A stretch of DNA of 64,000 nucleotides from NCBI RefSeq assembly GCF_001695575.1, contig NZ_LUAX01000007.1, positions 1,302,001 to 1,366,000 on the forward strand. Reading direction: 5' to 3'. The stretch comes from Vibrio europaeus (GTDB lineage: Bacteria > Pseudomonadota > Gammaproteobacteria > Enterobacterales > Vibrionaceae). A program made the position numbers and the translations under genes. The notes under the pieces were generated by a model. That model was not told the DNA's origin. It saw nothing but the letters and a program-made list of their open reading frames with translations, and ran no database searches. This document shows, piece after piece, positions 25,340 to 33,031 of this stretch (position 1 is the first letter of the stretch; each line of letters begins with the position of its first letter).

Positions 25340-25533
25340 GTCCTGCCCTGAACGGTTTAAATCCCAGTCGTCAAAGTAACTGATTTTTAGGTGATTAAAC
25401 AGGTCAAGTGTGTAGTAATTTGATAAGTGCACATCGTCGAGATGATCGATTTTGCCCAACGGTGCGTAACAGGTTTCCGGAGCAAGACTATTGCACAGTG
25501 AGGATCTCCCTCCCAATCATTAAGGAAGAAACT

Positions 25534-26034
25534 ATGTTCAAATATTCTCTAATTATTTCGACCGCTCTTATCGCTCTTTTTACATTTGTGCTCCCTGCTC
25601 AGGCGCATGAACACGGTATGAAGAAAGCTGACATCGTTGACGTAGCGGTTGAAAACGGTTCATTTAATACATTGGTTGCTGCTGTTAAAGCTGCCGATCT
25701 CGTTACCGTGCTAAAAGGTAAAGGGCCTTTTACTGTGTTTGCTCCAACGGACGAGGCTTTTGCCAAGCTGCCCGAAGGGACAGTCGAATCTCTGCTAAAA
25801 CCGGAAAACAAAGATAAACTCGTTGCAGTACTCACTTATCATGTAGTGCCAGGAAAAGTTATGGCAGCTGATGTCGTAAATCTCGATAAAGCAACGACGG
25901 TGCAAGGTCAAGACATCACGATTAAAACAATGAATAACAAAGTAATGGTAGATAATGCGAATGTTGTTGCGACAGATGTGGTAGCGAGCAATGGTGTGAT
26001 TCACGTTATTGACCACGTAATTCTACCTAAGTAG
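25534..26034 (+). CDS. Exported fasciclin (FAS1) domain protein
   Basis: A 166-residue protein with a signal peptide (hydrophobic residues 5-19, cleavage near PAQA-H) and one complete FAS1 domain: FNTLVAAVKAADL, GPFTVFAPTDEAFAKLP and the H2 motif SNGVIHVIDHVILP. Single-domain bacterial members are secreted or periplasmic, and their role in adhesion or surface interaction is poorly known. TAAGGAAG precedes the ATG at 25534; the longer open frame upstream is rejected. It is followed by a terminator. Confidence 0.92.
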   Translation: MFKYSLIISTALIALFTFVLPAQAHEHGMKKADIVDVAVENGSFNTLVAAVKAADLVTVLKGKGPFTVFAPTDEAFAKLPEGTVESLLKPENKDKLVAVLTYHVVPGKVMAADVVNLDKATTVQGQDITIKTMNNKVMVDNANVVATDVVASNGVIHVIDHVILPK

Positions 26035-26051
26035 CGCATTTAACTAAATGG

Positions 26052-26088
26052 ATAAGACAAAGCTTCAAGGGCTTTGTCTTGTTCTTTT
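26052..26088 (+). terminator. Terminator after the fasciclin gene
   Basis: AAGACAAAGC (26054-26063) pairs perfectly with GCTTTGTCTT (26071-26080) and is followed by GTTCTTTT. Confidence 0.85.
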
Positions 26089-26110
26089 GTAGCATCGACT
26101 TATAGACACA

Positions 26111-26812
26111 GTGAAATATATGAGAGAAGAGTTGCATATTACTCGAAAACAGTTTTCCCTTATGGAAGCGAGATATCGAGCAAAGCTTGTCAACAGTTTA
26201 ACGGGTTTTAAAAGTGCTAACTTGATTGGAACTATTGATGACATGGGGAACGAAAACTTGGCGATTGTCAGTTCAGTGTTTCATGTCGGCTCTAACCCAC
26301 CTTTGATTGGTTTTATTAGTCGACCCAATTCGGTTGCTAGGCATACATTGGAAAACATTGTAACAACTGAAGTTTTTACTATTAACTCAGTTGACGTGGA
26401 TATTGCCGCCATCGCACATCAAACTTCTGCTCGTTACGACAAGCAAGAATCAGAGTTTGAAGCAGTAGGGCTTACGCCATTTTTTGAAGATGGGTTTAGA
26501 GCCCCTTATGTATTTGAAAGCAGTTTGAAAATGGGCCTCAATTTGAAAGAGCATCATGTGATAGAAGCAAATCATACGGTGTTAGTAATTGGTGAAATTG
26601 AACAATGTAGATTACCCCAAACTGCAATCCAGCCAGACGGCTACGTAGACGCAGAGTCGATGGATATTGTGGCGATTAGCGGTTTAGACAGTTATCATGT
26701 CACGCAAAGACTTTACCGACTCGACTATGCCAAGCCAGGTAGGAGCTTAAACCCGTTGTCGGTTTCCGGTCAGATAACACAATGGAACACTAACAAAGCT
26801 GAGTTAGACTAA
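26111..26812 (+). CDS. Flavin-reductase-like (FMN-binding split barrel) protein
   Basis: A 233-residue soluble protein of the flavin reductase-like family: SANLIGTIDDMGNENLAIVS and FISRPNSVARHTLENI match the FMN-binding part, and EFEAVGLTP the later conserved loop. The reaction and electron donor are unknown. The start may be the GTG at 26111 or the ATG at 26120; no ribosome site decides it. Transcribed alone. Confidence 0.82.
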   Translation: MKYMREELHITRKQFSLMEARYRAKLVNSLTGFKSANLIGTIDDMGNENLAIVSSVFHVGSNPPLIGFISRPNSVARHTLENIVTTEVFTINSVDVDIAAIAHQTSARYDKQESEFEAVGLTPFFEDGFRAPYVFESSLKMGLNLKEHHVIEANHTVLVIGEIEQCRLPQTAIQPDGYVDAESMDIVAISGLDSYHVTQRLYRLDYAKPGRSLNPLSVSGQITQWNTNKAELD

Positions 26813-26850
26813 GTGGTCTGCAATGGAGGTCGAGTTACGTACTCGCCACA

Positions 26851-27330
26851 TTAGAGCTTTCTATATTTTCTAAGAAGATTGATTGGAATATGACAGTAGT
26901 CATTGGGAAAGCGCGTTAATCTATCTTGGTGCTCTTCATCGCTTTTAACGTAATTGGTCAGCACTTTGATCTCTACTGCAATCTTGTCGCTGTCTGGTCG
27001 ATTGGCAATATAGTGCTGAGCCGCAATCAGATGAGCGTTATTTTGGCTGTAGACTCCTGTGCGGTACTTTTCTCCAACGTCTTCTCCTTGCTGATTGACA
27101 CTGTAAGGGTCAATAATTTCGAAAAGGTACTCCATTAACTGTTCGACAGAAACCTTATCGGAATCGAATTGGGTTCGAACGCATTCCGCATAGCCGTCAT
27201 ACTCACTCAACGTTGTGTCCGTGGTTCCGTTGGCTCGCCCTGCTTCTGTGCTCACTACACCGGGCAAGTGTTTCATAAACTCTTGAACGCCCCACAAGCA
27301 GCCGCCGGCAATGTATATTTCTTCTAACAA
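26851..27330 (-). CDS. msrA: Peptide methionine sulfoxide reductase MsrA, short form
   Basis: A 159-residue cytoplasmic MsrA. The active-site stretch is AGGCLWGVQEF with the catalytic Cys near position 11; the usual GCFWG Phe is Leu here. The later YDGYAECVRTQFD and GEKYRTGVYSQN stretches fit the substrate pocket. It reduces methionine-S-sulfoxide in proteins or free methionine. The protein is shorter than E. coli MsrA at both ends and appears to lack the C-terminal recycling cysteines, so the reducing partner may differ. Confidence 0.9.
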   Translation of the reverse strand: MLEEIYIAGGCLWGVQEFMKHLPGVVSTEAGRANGTTDTTLSEYDGYAECVRTQFDSDKVSVEQLMEYLFEIIDPYSVNQQGEDVGEKYRTGVYSQNNAHLIAAQHYIANRPDSDKIAVEIKVLTNYVKSDEEHQDRLTRFPNDYCHIPINLLRKYRKL

Positions 27331-27615
27331 AAGCTGTATCCGTTAACTATTTGAATGGATCATATTACAGAATGCGTGGTTAAAGAAGGTCGAGATTCCC
27401 TTTGATCTTATGGGGTCTGTGTATGGTGCTGAGTTCAACAAAATTATTTTTTGCATAAGCGCATGGGGTGGAGTTGATACAGAGGTGCGAGAGTGGCAGT
27501 TTGATGCCTTAAAATGGCGATTTGGAGGGGTTTTAAGTTAATGATTTATAACGGTTTGTTTTTGTGGAAAAACAGTCACTTAGAGTGTTAGTCTTGCGTT
27601 CAACAAGGAGAAACT

Positions 27616-28266
27616 ATGATTACAAGCGACGCGATTTTTGAATTTGAAGACTTTAGTCACCAAGACTTACAAAACAGCCTTTTTGAGCGATGTCAGTTTA
27701 TTAAATGCACTTTTGACCGAGCGGATTTAAGAGAAGCTAAGTTTGTCGACTGCCGTTTCATTGAACCACAGGCTTTGGAGTCTTGCAGCTTTCAGCATGC
27801 CAACTTAAAAGATGCGAGCTTTTCCAACTGTATGCTCGCCATGTGCCAGTTTACAGGCGCCGACTGCTTTGGAATTGAGCTACGTAAATGTGACCTGAAA
27901 GGTGCAAACTTCCAACGCGCTAACTTTGCCAACCATATTAGCCACAAAGCCTATTTCTGTTCTGCTTTCATTACGGGGTGTAACTTGATTTATGCCAATT
28001 TCGAAAGGGCATTGCTAGAGAAATGTGAACTGTTTGAGAATCGTTGGAATGGGGCGAATCTATTTGGTGTCAGTTTCTTAGGATCAGATTTATCGAGTGG
28101 CGAGTTTAGCTCAGAGCAGTGGGGGACTTTCAATATGGAACAATGTGACTTAACCCACGTGGATTTAGAGGGGCTTAACTTACGTAGAGTCTCTATGACA
28201 GGGGTGAAAATCTGTGATTGGCAACAGGCTCAATTACTTGAGCCATTTGGTTTGATAGTGATTTAA
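27616..28266 (+). CDS. qnr: Qnr-type pentapeptide-repeat protein
   Basis: A 216-residue pentapeptide-repeat protein. Repeats of the form A(D/N)Lxx run through nearly the whole length and form a right-handed quadrilateral beta helix. Length and stretches such as CFGIELRKCDLKGANF, SHKAYFCSAFITGCNL and KICDWQQAQLLEPFG match the Qnr family, which binds DNA gyrase and protects it from quinolones. Chromosomal qnr genes are common in Vibrio and are thought to be the source of plasmid copies. No integron or IS is adjacent, and I found no LexA box upstream. AAGGAG precedes the start. Confidence 0.93.
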   Translation: MITSDAIFEFEDFSHQDLQNSLFERCQFIKCTFDRADLREAKFVDCRFIEPQALESCSFQHANLKDASFSNCMLAMCQFTGADCFGIELRKCDLKGANFQRANFANHISHKAYFCSAFITGCNLIYANFERALLEKCELFENRWNGANLFGVSFLGSDLSSGEFSSEQWGTFNMEQCDLTHVDLEGLNLRRVSMTGVKICDWQQAQLLEPFGLIVI

Positions 28267-28293
28267 TGTGCTCTTAAGCCGCAGTGCAAGGTC

Positions 28294-28331
28294 AAAAAGG
28301 CAGGTAGTAACATACCTGCCATTTCATTTTT
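28294..28331. terminator. Bidirectional terminator between qnr and the NicO gene
   Basis: GGCAGGTA (28299-28306) pairs with TACCTGCC (28313-28320), with A-rich sequence on the left and ATTTCATTTTT on the right. Confidence 0.85.
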
Positions 28332-28333
28332 GG

Positions 28334-29137
28334 TTAAATCTGGATAAAGGTGGAGTACTGTTCAGTTGTTAGCAACAAATAACCAAATAAAGCAACGAAT
28401 GCGCCGCCTATAAACTGGATCGCCTTAAAAGAGTGCTGTGAAGGGATCAGTTCAGCGATTGAATCTTTTCCCTTTACGGCTAAACAGGCAATCACACTGG
28501 TGGTAATCGCGGTGCCAAAAGCCATCATAATCGCACTAATGACACCAACCCCGCGAAGTCCAACCATATTCGAGAAGAGCAAGATCATCACCGCACCAGT
28601 ACACGGTCTCAAGCCAACCGCCGCAATAATGCCATATAGGCCATGTTTGTTTACAAAAAGTGGTGCTTTGGAAGCGGCCTTAACCATAAGGACCACGCCA
28701 AGGCATATAACACAGAAATAGCTGATTCGAATTGCCGAAGCAATTGCACTATGCACTTCACGCATGGTGGCGGAGAACATCGCTAACATAAACTCGACAA
28801 TGATAATCGCTACACAAGCTTGCAGCATGGCAGTCGTGACCGTTATGAACATTGCTTTTGAAACGGTGCCACGATTGGTAATAAGGTAGGAGCTAACTAA
28901 AACCTTGCCGTGACCAGCGCCAAGTGAATGCAATATTCCGTAGCAGAAGCTGACACCGATAAACCACAGCATTGCGCCTTGCTTGTTTTCCTCAATATCA
29001 TAAATAAGCTCTGCGAGCTCATGATTTAAGATGCGCTGCCATTGTATTGCTTTAATCATAATCACAGGCCAATAAGTGGCCAATAGATAAATAGAAGCAA
29101 CGGCTAAACTGACGTAGAGAAGTTTGTTTTTATTCAT
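28334..29137 (-). CDS. NicO-type nickel/cobalt (divalent metal) permease
   Basis: A 267-residue inner-membrane protein with about six or seven hydrophobic segments. The HSLGAGHGK motif and the GLRPCTGA motif mark the NicO/RcnA superfamily. Members export or import Ni or Co, and some are linked with zinc. The gene overlaps the end of the DUF1007 gene by 8 bp, and both lie downstream of znuA, so a role in zinc homeostasis is plausible. The start codon overlap indicates coupled translation. Confidence 0.88.
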   Translation of the reverse strand: MNKNKLLYVSLAVASIYLLATYWPVIMIKAIQWQRILNHELAELIYDIEENKQGAMLWFIGVSFCYGILHSLGAGHGKVLVSSYLITNRGTVSKAMFITVTTAMLQACVAIIIVEFMLAMFSATMREVHSAIASAIRISYFCVICLGVVLMVKAASKAPLFVNKHGLYGIIAAVGLRPCTGAVMILLFSNMVGLRGVGVISAIMMAFGTAITTSVIACLAVKGKDSIAELIPSQHSFKAIQFIGGAFVALFGYLLLTTEQYSTFIQI

Positions 29138-29744
29138 TGGAGTGACAATCTATATACATGGTTTGTGTAAAAAGCTGGCCGAGTGCGTCATCTGGATCGG
29201 CATCTATCGGTAGCGCCATCGCATAAGCCATCTGTTCAGGAGTTGGATTCGGTTTTTCTAGCCGTATTTTGCACTGCATACTGTCATCCAAATGGATATC
29301 TTCAGCACTGTTCCAGCTCATATCGACATAATACGTTGGATCAAAAATCAACAGCTTTAGCTCGTCGCTATTGAGTGGTAATGGCTTGGCTAACGGTAAA
29401 TCGAATCTTAGTGTCGCTTTACCTCGTTTTAAGGTGAGCTCGGGATCAATCGCTTTACGATATTTAACCGGATTTTCACCTTGGTAGAAGTAGGTGAAGT
29501 AGTGACTACTTAACATATTCTCTGCGATCGACTGAGCTAACTGTTTGAGCATATTTGGATCAGAGCGATCTTCACCATCAAGCATATAGGCGGTGGTCAT
29601 AGCATCGAACTCCCACACCATGTATAGGCCAGTAATCTCACGTTGGTTGCCTTGAATATAGGTATTCATCTCTACCCAAGAATGTGGGTGAGCCATCGCC
29701 TGAGCGCAGTAAATCAGCAATAAAAAGACAGCTTTTTTCATCAT
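29130..29744 (-). CDS. DUF1007-family periplasmic protein
   Basis: A 204-residue protein with a signal peptide that ends AQAMA-HPHSW. The mature part begins HPHSWVEM, a His-rich start typical of DUF1007 proteins, which are often found beside NicO-type metal permeases. It may bind a metal for the downstream permease. A function has not been shown to my knowledge. Confidence 0.85.
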   Translation of the reverse strand: MMKKAVFLLLIYCAQAMAHPHSWVEMNTYIQGNQREITGLYMVWEFDAMTTAYMLDGEDRSDPNMLKQLAQSIAENMLSSHYFTYFYQGENPVKYRKAIDPELTLKRGKATLRFDLPLAKPLPLNSDELKLLIFDPTYYVDMSWNSAEDIHLDDSMQCKIRLEKPNPTPEQMAYAMALPIDADPDDALGQLFTQTMYIDCHSNE

Positions 29745-29764
29745 TGTATCGTTTAGTTGTCAAA

Positions 29765-29792
29765 CAAAAGGCTGCAATTGCAGCCTTTAACG
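29765..29792 (-). terminator. Terminator after znuA
   Basis: The perfect 22-bp palindrome AAAGGCTGCAA/TTGCAGCCTTT at 29767-29788 directly follows the znuA stop codon on the minus strand and separates znuA from DUF1007-nicO. Confidence 0.85.
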
Positions 29793-30659
29793 TTACTTTA
29801 AACAGCTCGTAAGGCTGTCTGAGATTGACTTAAGGAAGGTGAAGTAACTGCCTTTTTTAACCTCAATATCGGTACCCAATGGATCAAGAGAGCCAATTTT
29901 CGCGTTTGTACCGCGCACCGTAGACTCAATAACCGCTGGGGTAAACTGAGGCTCAGTGAACACACATTGAACATTCTTTTCGTTAATGGTGTTACGAATC
30001 TCGTTGAGTTTTTTTGCGCCAGGTTTACGCTCTGGGTCGACGGTAAAGTGGCCAAGCTTCTTAGTTTTGAAGTAATCTTCAAAGTAACCATAAGCATCGT
30101 GGAAGACGTAGTAGCCGTCGTTCTTGAATGGCTTTAACTCAAAGTTAATTGCTGCAGCGGTGACTTTTAGGTTGTATTGGAATTTATCAAAGTTTTGCTG
30201 GTAGGAGGTGGTTTGCTCCGGATTTATTGCAATTAGACGTTGCGTAATTAAGCGAGCCACTTCAATCGACTGACATGGGCCAAGCCAGATGTGTGGGTCA
30301 TATGTGCTATGGTGATGACCACAGCCACATTTCTTGCCGAACTTTCGAAGCTCAATCGACTCTTGTTCTTGTAGTGTTAAAGCATGGTCAATTTCTGTTA
30401 TTGGCTTAACAAGAAAGCTTTCTAAATCTTGCCCAAACCAAACGACTAAATCACTTTGTCTAAGGCGGATAAGATCAGAAGGTTTAAGTGCATAATCGTG
30501 AGGTGAAGCGTTCGCATTTAATAGCGTGCTGGTGGTGTCACCCTCAACAATGATCTCATGGGCGATCATTTCAATCGGTTTAATGGTGGTTAATACACTG
30601 ACCGCGTGCGCTTGCAATGAAGCGACCATCAATGCAGCGGTAGCTATTCGTTTAATCAT
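29793..30659 (-). CDS. znuA: Zinc ABC transporter substrate-binding protein ZnuA
   Basis: A 288-residue cluster A-I binding protein. A signal peptide of about 20 residues ends near LQAHA-V. Metal ligands are the His in NASPHDYAL, the His of DPHIWLGP and the His in VFHDAYGYF; a short Cys/His loop KKCGCGHHH stands in place of the long acidic His-rich loop. It should deliver zinc to a ZnuBC permease, which is not encoded here. The start at 30659 has TTTGGAAA upstream. It lies only about 20 bp beyond a strong terminator, so its promoter must be upstream of that terminator. Confidence 0.9.
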   Translation of the reverse strand: MIKRIATAALMVASLQAHAVSVLTTIKPIEMIAHEIIVEGDTTSTLLNANASPHDYALKPSDLIRLRQSDLVVWFGQDLESFLVKPITEIDHALTLQEQESIELRKFGKKCGCGHHHSTYDPHIWLGPCQSIEVARLITQRLIAINPEQTTSYQQNFDKFQYNLKVTAAAINFELKPFKNDGYYVFHDAYGYFEDYFKTKKLGHFTVDPERKPGAKKLNEIRNTINEKNVQCVFTEPQFTPAVIESTVRGTNAKIGSLDPLGTDIEVKKGSYFTFLKSISDSLTSCLK

Positions 30660-30673
30660 TATTGCCATTTCCA

Positions 30674-30706
30674 AACTAAAAAAAAGGCGGCGCTTTGCCG
30701 CCAAAG
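30674..30706 (-). terminator. Strong terminator just upstream of znuA (possible attenuator)
   Basis: On the minus strand GGCGGC AAAG GCCGCC forms a GC-rich stem (about 30686-30702) followed by nine T. It stands between the 34-codon frame and the znuA ribosome site. Confidence 0.8.
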
Positions 30707-30712
30707 AGGGGG

Positions 30713-30817
30713 TTATAGAGTTATCCAGCTGGTCTGCGTCGCTAGGTGTGCAAACAGGTTTTGATTAAGCTGGTAAGTAGAGAAGTTTTGAACGTTTGTG
30801 CCGATAAGTGTAAACAT
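30713..30817 (-). CDS. Small ORF (34 aa) upstream of znuA, candidate leader peptide
   Basis: ATG at 30817, preceded by GAGGAAACC, opens a 34-codon frame that starts MFTLIGTNVQNF and ends WITL before a TAA, only seven bases before the GC-rich terminator. It is too short for most gene finders. It may be a leader peptide that controls read-through into znuA, or simply the last small gene of the pilin transcript. No homologue comes to mind. Confidence 0.5.
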   Translation of the reverse strand: MFTLIGTNVQNFSTYQLNQNLFAHLATQTSWITL

Positions 30818-30874
30818 GGTTTCCTCGGGGGGATGGTATTAATAATGGATATAGAACGATGGGTTGAGCTTTGA

Positions 30875-31402
30875 TTAACAGCCGCTCTTTTCAATATCGA
30901 ATTCATATTTACCACTAGAAGTACTTTGGCTTACTTTGATGTGGCACTTGTCATCCTTAAGAGCTTTTTCTACATCCTCTTCCGTATCCTTGAACATAAT
31001 GGCTGTCTCACGGTGCAACTTATTGGAGTTGAAAGAGTTGTTTGTCGCATTGTTTTTAACGTTAACAATGAAAATATTATGCAGTGAAAGAGCAGCTGCA
31101 ATGTTTGAGCGTTCATTTACTAGGTGACCGTAATTGATATCAACACTTTGTACGGGTTTCCCATCTGTGTCTGTTTCAATGGTTGTTTTAGCCAGCTCTT
31201 TCTTGTGGTCGCCATTTAGAAATGCTTTTCCATAAACCATAGAGTCTGCGCTTAACAGAGCGCCCATAGTGGCTTCTAAAGTTGATACTCGTGCTTCTTT
31301 GGTCACTTCCATATATTTCGGCAGGGCTGCTGCCGCTAAAATCCCTAATACGGCCACAACAACAACGAGTTCAATAAGAGTAAAACCTCTTGCTTGTTTC
31401 AT
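30875..31402 (-). CDS. Type IV pilin-like protein
   Basis: A 175-residue prepilin. The short leader MKQARG is followed by the class III motif FTLIELVVVVAVLGILAAAA, with cleavage after Gly6 and Glu5 of the mature protein present. The globular part ends with two cysteines (DDKCHIK and EKSGC) that would form the D-region disulfide of a type IVa pilin. It resembles MSHA-type or minor pilins. No assembly ATPase or platform gene lies nearby, so it would use a machine encoded elsewhere. The DsbA-like gene just upstream could form its disulfide. Confidence 0.88.
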   Translation of the reverse strand: MKQARGFTLIELVVVVAVLGILAAAALPKYMEVTKEARVSTLEATMGALLSADSMVYGKAFLNGDHKKELAKTTIETDTDGKPVQSVDINYGHLVNERSNIAAALSLHNIFIVNVKNNATNNSFNSNKLHRETAIMFKDTEEDVEKALKDDKCHIKVSQSTSSGKYEFDIEKSGC

Positions 31403-31426
31403 TCGTATTCTCCGAATAGTGTTTGT

Positions 31427-31457
31427 TGGGAGTGACTCAGGTTTTGAGTCGCTCCAT
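31427..31457 (-). other. Hairpin between the DsbA-like and pilin genes
   Basis: GGAGTGACTCA (31429-31439) pairs with TGAGTCGCTCC (31445-31455) with one G-T wobble. There is no T run on either side. It may be a processing site or a weak terminator in the pilin leader. Confidence 0.45.
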
Positions 31458-31477
31458 AGAATTTTGATGAGTGAGGA

Positions 31478-32107
31478 TTAAACGCCGCTTAGCTCGATTA
31501 ACAGCAACTCCAGCTCTGGTAAGCTTTTTAGCGACCCAAGGTTGATGCGTTTGTTGCCATTGACAACAATTGTCGGCGTCGCATTGATGTAATATTGCTT
31601 TGTCAGTTGGTCGAAGTTTTCGATGTCTTCACGGACATCTTCACAACCTTTGCGGAAATCAGTGGCATCGCCGCCGCAGCGCTCGATAAGTTCTGCTAGG
31701 TCATCACGAGTGCGTGGGGCTGAACTAGGGCGAACGTGAATGCTTGAAATAAGCTCATTGACGAAGTCATGGCCGATCTCTTGACGATTCGCTGTAGCAA
31801 TGCTTGCTTGAATGTCTTTACCAAGTGGGCCGAAATCTACTGGTACATCAACAAAGTTGATGCCAGCACGTTCAGCCATAGTACGAATTGGGGTGTGCAC
31901 AATGGCGCAAGGGCGGCAAAATGGCGTATAGAAAATTTTTACTTGTGGCTCGCTAGTCGGTTGTTGGTCGAGAGTGACATAATGAACATTCTCTTCAAAG
32001 CTTGCTGCATGCGCTTTTGACGTATGCTTTGCAACAACAGAAAAAACCACTGTAATACAAAGAAGGTAAAAGCAAAGGGTGTTTTTAACTTGCTTAGAAA
32101 CTTTCAT
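31478..32107 (-). CDS. Exported DsbA-like thiol-disulfide protein
   Basis: A 209-residue protein with an N-terminal signal segment (hydrophobic residues 11-28, cleavage near KAHA-A). The active site is C-R-P-C in FYTPFCRPCAIVH, and the cis-Pro loop is YINATPTIVVNG. Two more cysteines (ERCGG and KGCED) lie in the helical insert. It should act in the periplasm on disulfides. AGAGG six bases upstream fixes the start at 32107. Its place just ahead of a cysteine-containing pilin gene suggests the pilin as a client. Confidence 0.85.
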   Translation of the reverse strand: MKVSKQVKNTLCFYLLCITVVFSVVAKHTSKAHAASFEENVHYVTLDQQPTSEPQVKIFYTPFCRPCAIVHTPIRTMAERAGINFVDVPVDFGPLGKDIQASIATANRQEIGHDFVNELISSIHVRPSSAPRTRDDLAELIERCGGDATDFRKGCEDVREDIENFDQLTKQYYINATPTIVVNGNKRINLGSLKSLPELELLLIELSGV

Positions 32108-32254
32108 AAATGACCTCTTACATAACAAAAAAGACCCGCAGGCCAGAATGTGATAATAAGTGCCATCCGTGGCACTCTAGCAGTTGCTCATTTTCCGGTT
32201 TGATGACCAAGAGTTATCAGACCAGAGTTGAGTCTTTAAACTTTGTTCCTGAGC
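32108..32254. other. Gap between the porin and DsbA-like genes with a hairpin
   Basis: AGTGCCA (32159-32165) pairs with TGGCACT (32170-32176) across a TCCG tetraloop. It could end the kdgM transcript, though the following T run on the minus strand is weak. No gene is apparent. Confidence 0.4.
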
Positions 32255-33031
32255 TTAGTAGCTGTATACAACACCGATTTTGAATACATTGTCGTTTTTG
32301 TATTTGCCAGAATGAGAACCTGCGCCTTTCACTTCAGTTTGTGATTTGTAGGTGTATTGAGCGTATGGCTTAAATGCACCTAAAGAAGTTAGGACAGATT
32401 TAAGTTCGAACTCGTTAGCGTTTGCTGTTGCTTTAGCGCTATCGCCCCAGTTGCTCACTGCTAGCTCACCTCGGTGAGTTGAACGCTTAACAATGTAGTT
32501 TGCTGATAGGTCTACGGTATCCATCACGTTGTAGCCAACAGTTAGGTCGACACGGTGTAGCTTTGACTTGGTTTTTAATGTTCCGTTGTCTGGATCAAAT
32601 GTGAACTCGCCCTTGCCATCTGAAATTTCATAGCGATAGCGAGCCGCTGTATAAAGGCCATTACCAAAGTCGTAACCAGCCTTTAAGCCAAATTTCGCGA
32701 CATTGCTGTCTTTGTAAGTCGCTGACCCATATTCGTCGGTGTACTTGTGTTCTTTTGAATAATCTGACGGTAGAGTTAAGTCGAAAGATGGCATGATAAA
32801 CGCTTGACCCATCTCGATTTTGTAATCTAGAGAGAACGTTGTCTCTTTGTGGTGTTTTAGGTTATCACTTCCAACGCTTTCGAAACCGCCGTTAAGACCA
32901 CCAAAGATTGAGTGGTATAGCTTAAATGTCGTTTCTTTATTATTACCGTGAGAAACTTCAATATCTGTTGCCGCGCTTGAGAAAGAAGTCAATGTTGCTA
33001 AAAGTGTTGATGCGACTACTAGTTTTTTCAT
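32255..33031 (-). CDS. KdgM-family outer-membrane porin
   Basis: A 258-residue outer-membrane beta-barrel with a signal peptide (cleavage near SSAAT) and a final aromatic residue (VVYSY). Alternating strands such as FSLDYKIEMG, AARYRYEIS and LTVGYNVMD match the 12-strand KdgM family, known for oligogalacturonate uptake in pectin degraders. No pectin genes are visible nearby, so the substrate may be another acidic oligosaccharide. Transcribed alone, at the host side of the prophage. Confidence 0.88.
   Translation of the reverse strand: MKKLVVASTLLATLTSFSSAATDIEVSHGNNKETTFKLYHSIFGGLNGGFESVGSDNLKHHKETTFSLDYKIEMGQAFIMPSFDLTLPSDYSKEHKYTDEYGSATYKDSNVAKFGLKAGYDFGNGLYTAARYRYEISDGKGEFTFDPDNGTLKTKSKLHRVDLTVGYNVMDTVDLSANYIVKRSTHRGELAVSNWGDSAKATANANEFELKSVLTSLGAFKPYAQYTYKSQTEVKGAGSHSGKYKNDNVFKIGVVYSY

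Noticed and set aside
24464..25516. Long 350-codon version of the AEC gene
   Set aside because: The first 59 residues are not membrane-like and a good ribosome site precedes the ATG at 25339, so the shorter form is used.
25408..25533. Upstream extension of the fasciclin gene
   Set aside because: The signal peptide and ribosome site fit the ATG at 25534; the extension would bury the signal peptide.
27331..27615. A LexA box upstream of qnr
   Set aside because: A CTGTGTATGGTGCTGAG stretch looks similar at first, but the second half is not CAG at the right distance. I see no acceptable SOS box.
30820..30850. A Zur box upstream of the znuA leader
   Set aside because: GGTATTAATAATGG has some symmetry, but it does not match the GTTATA-type core of known Zur sites well enough to report.
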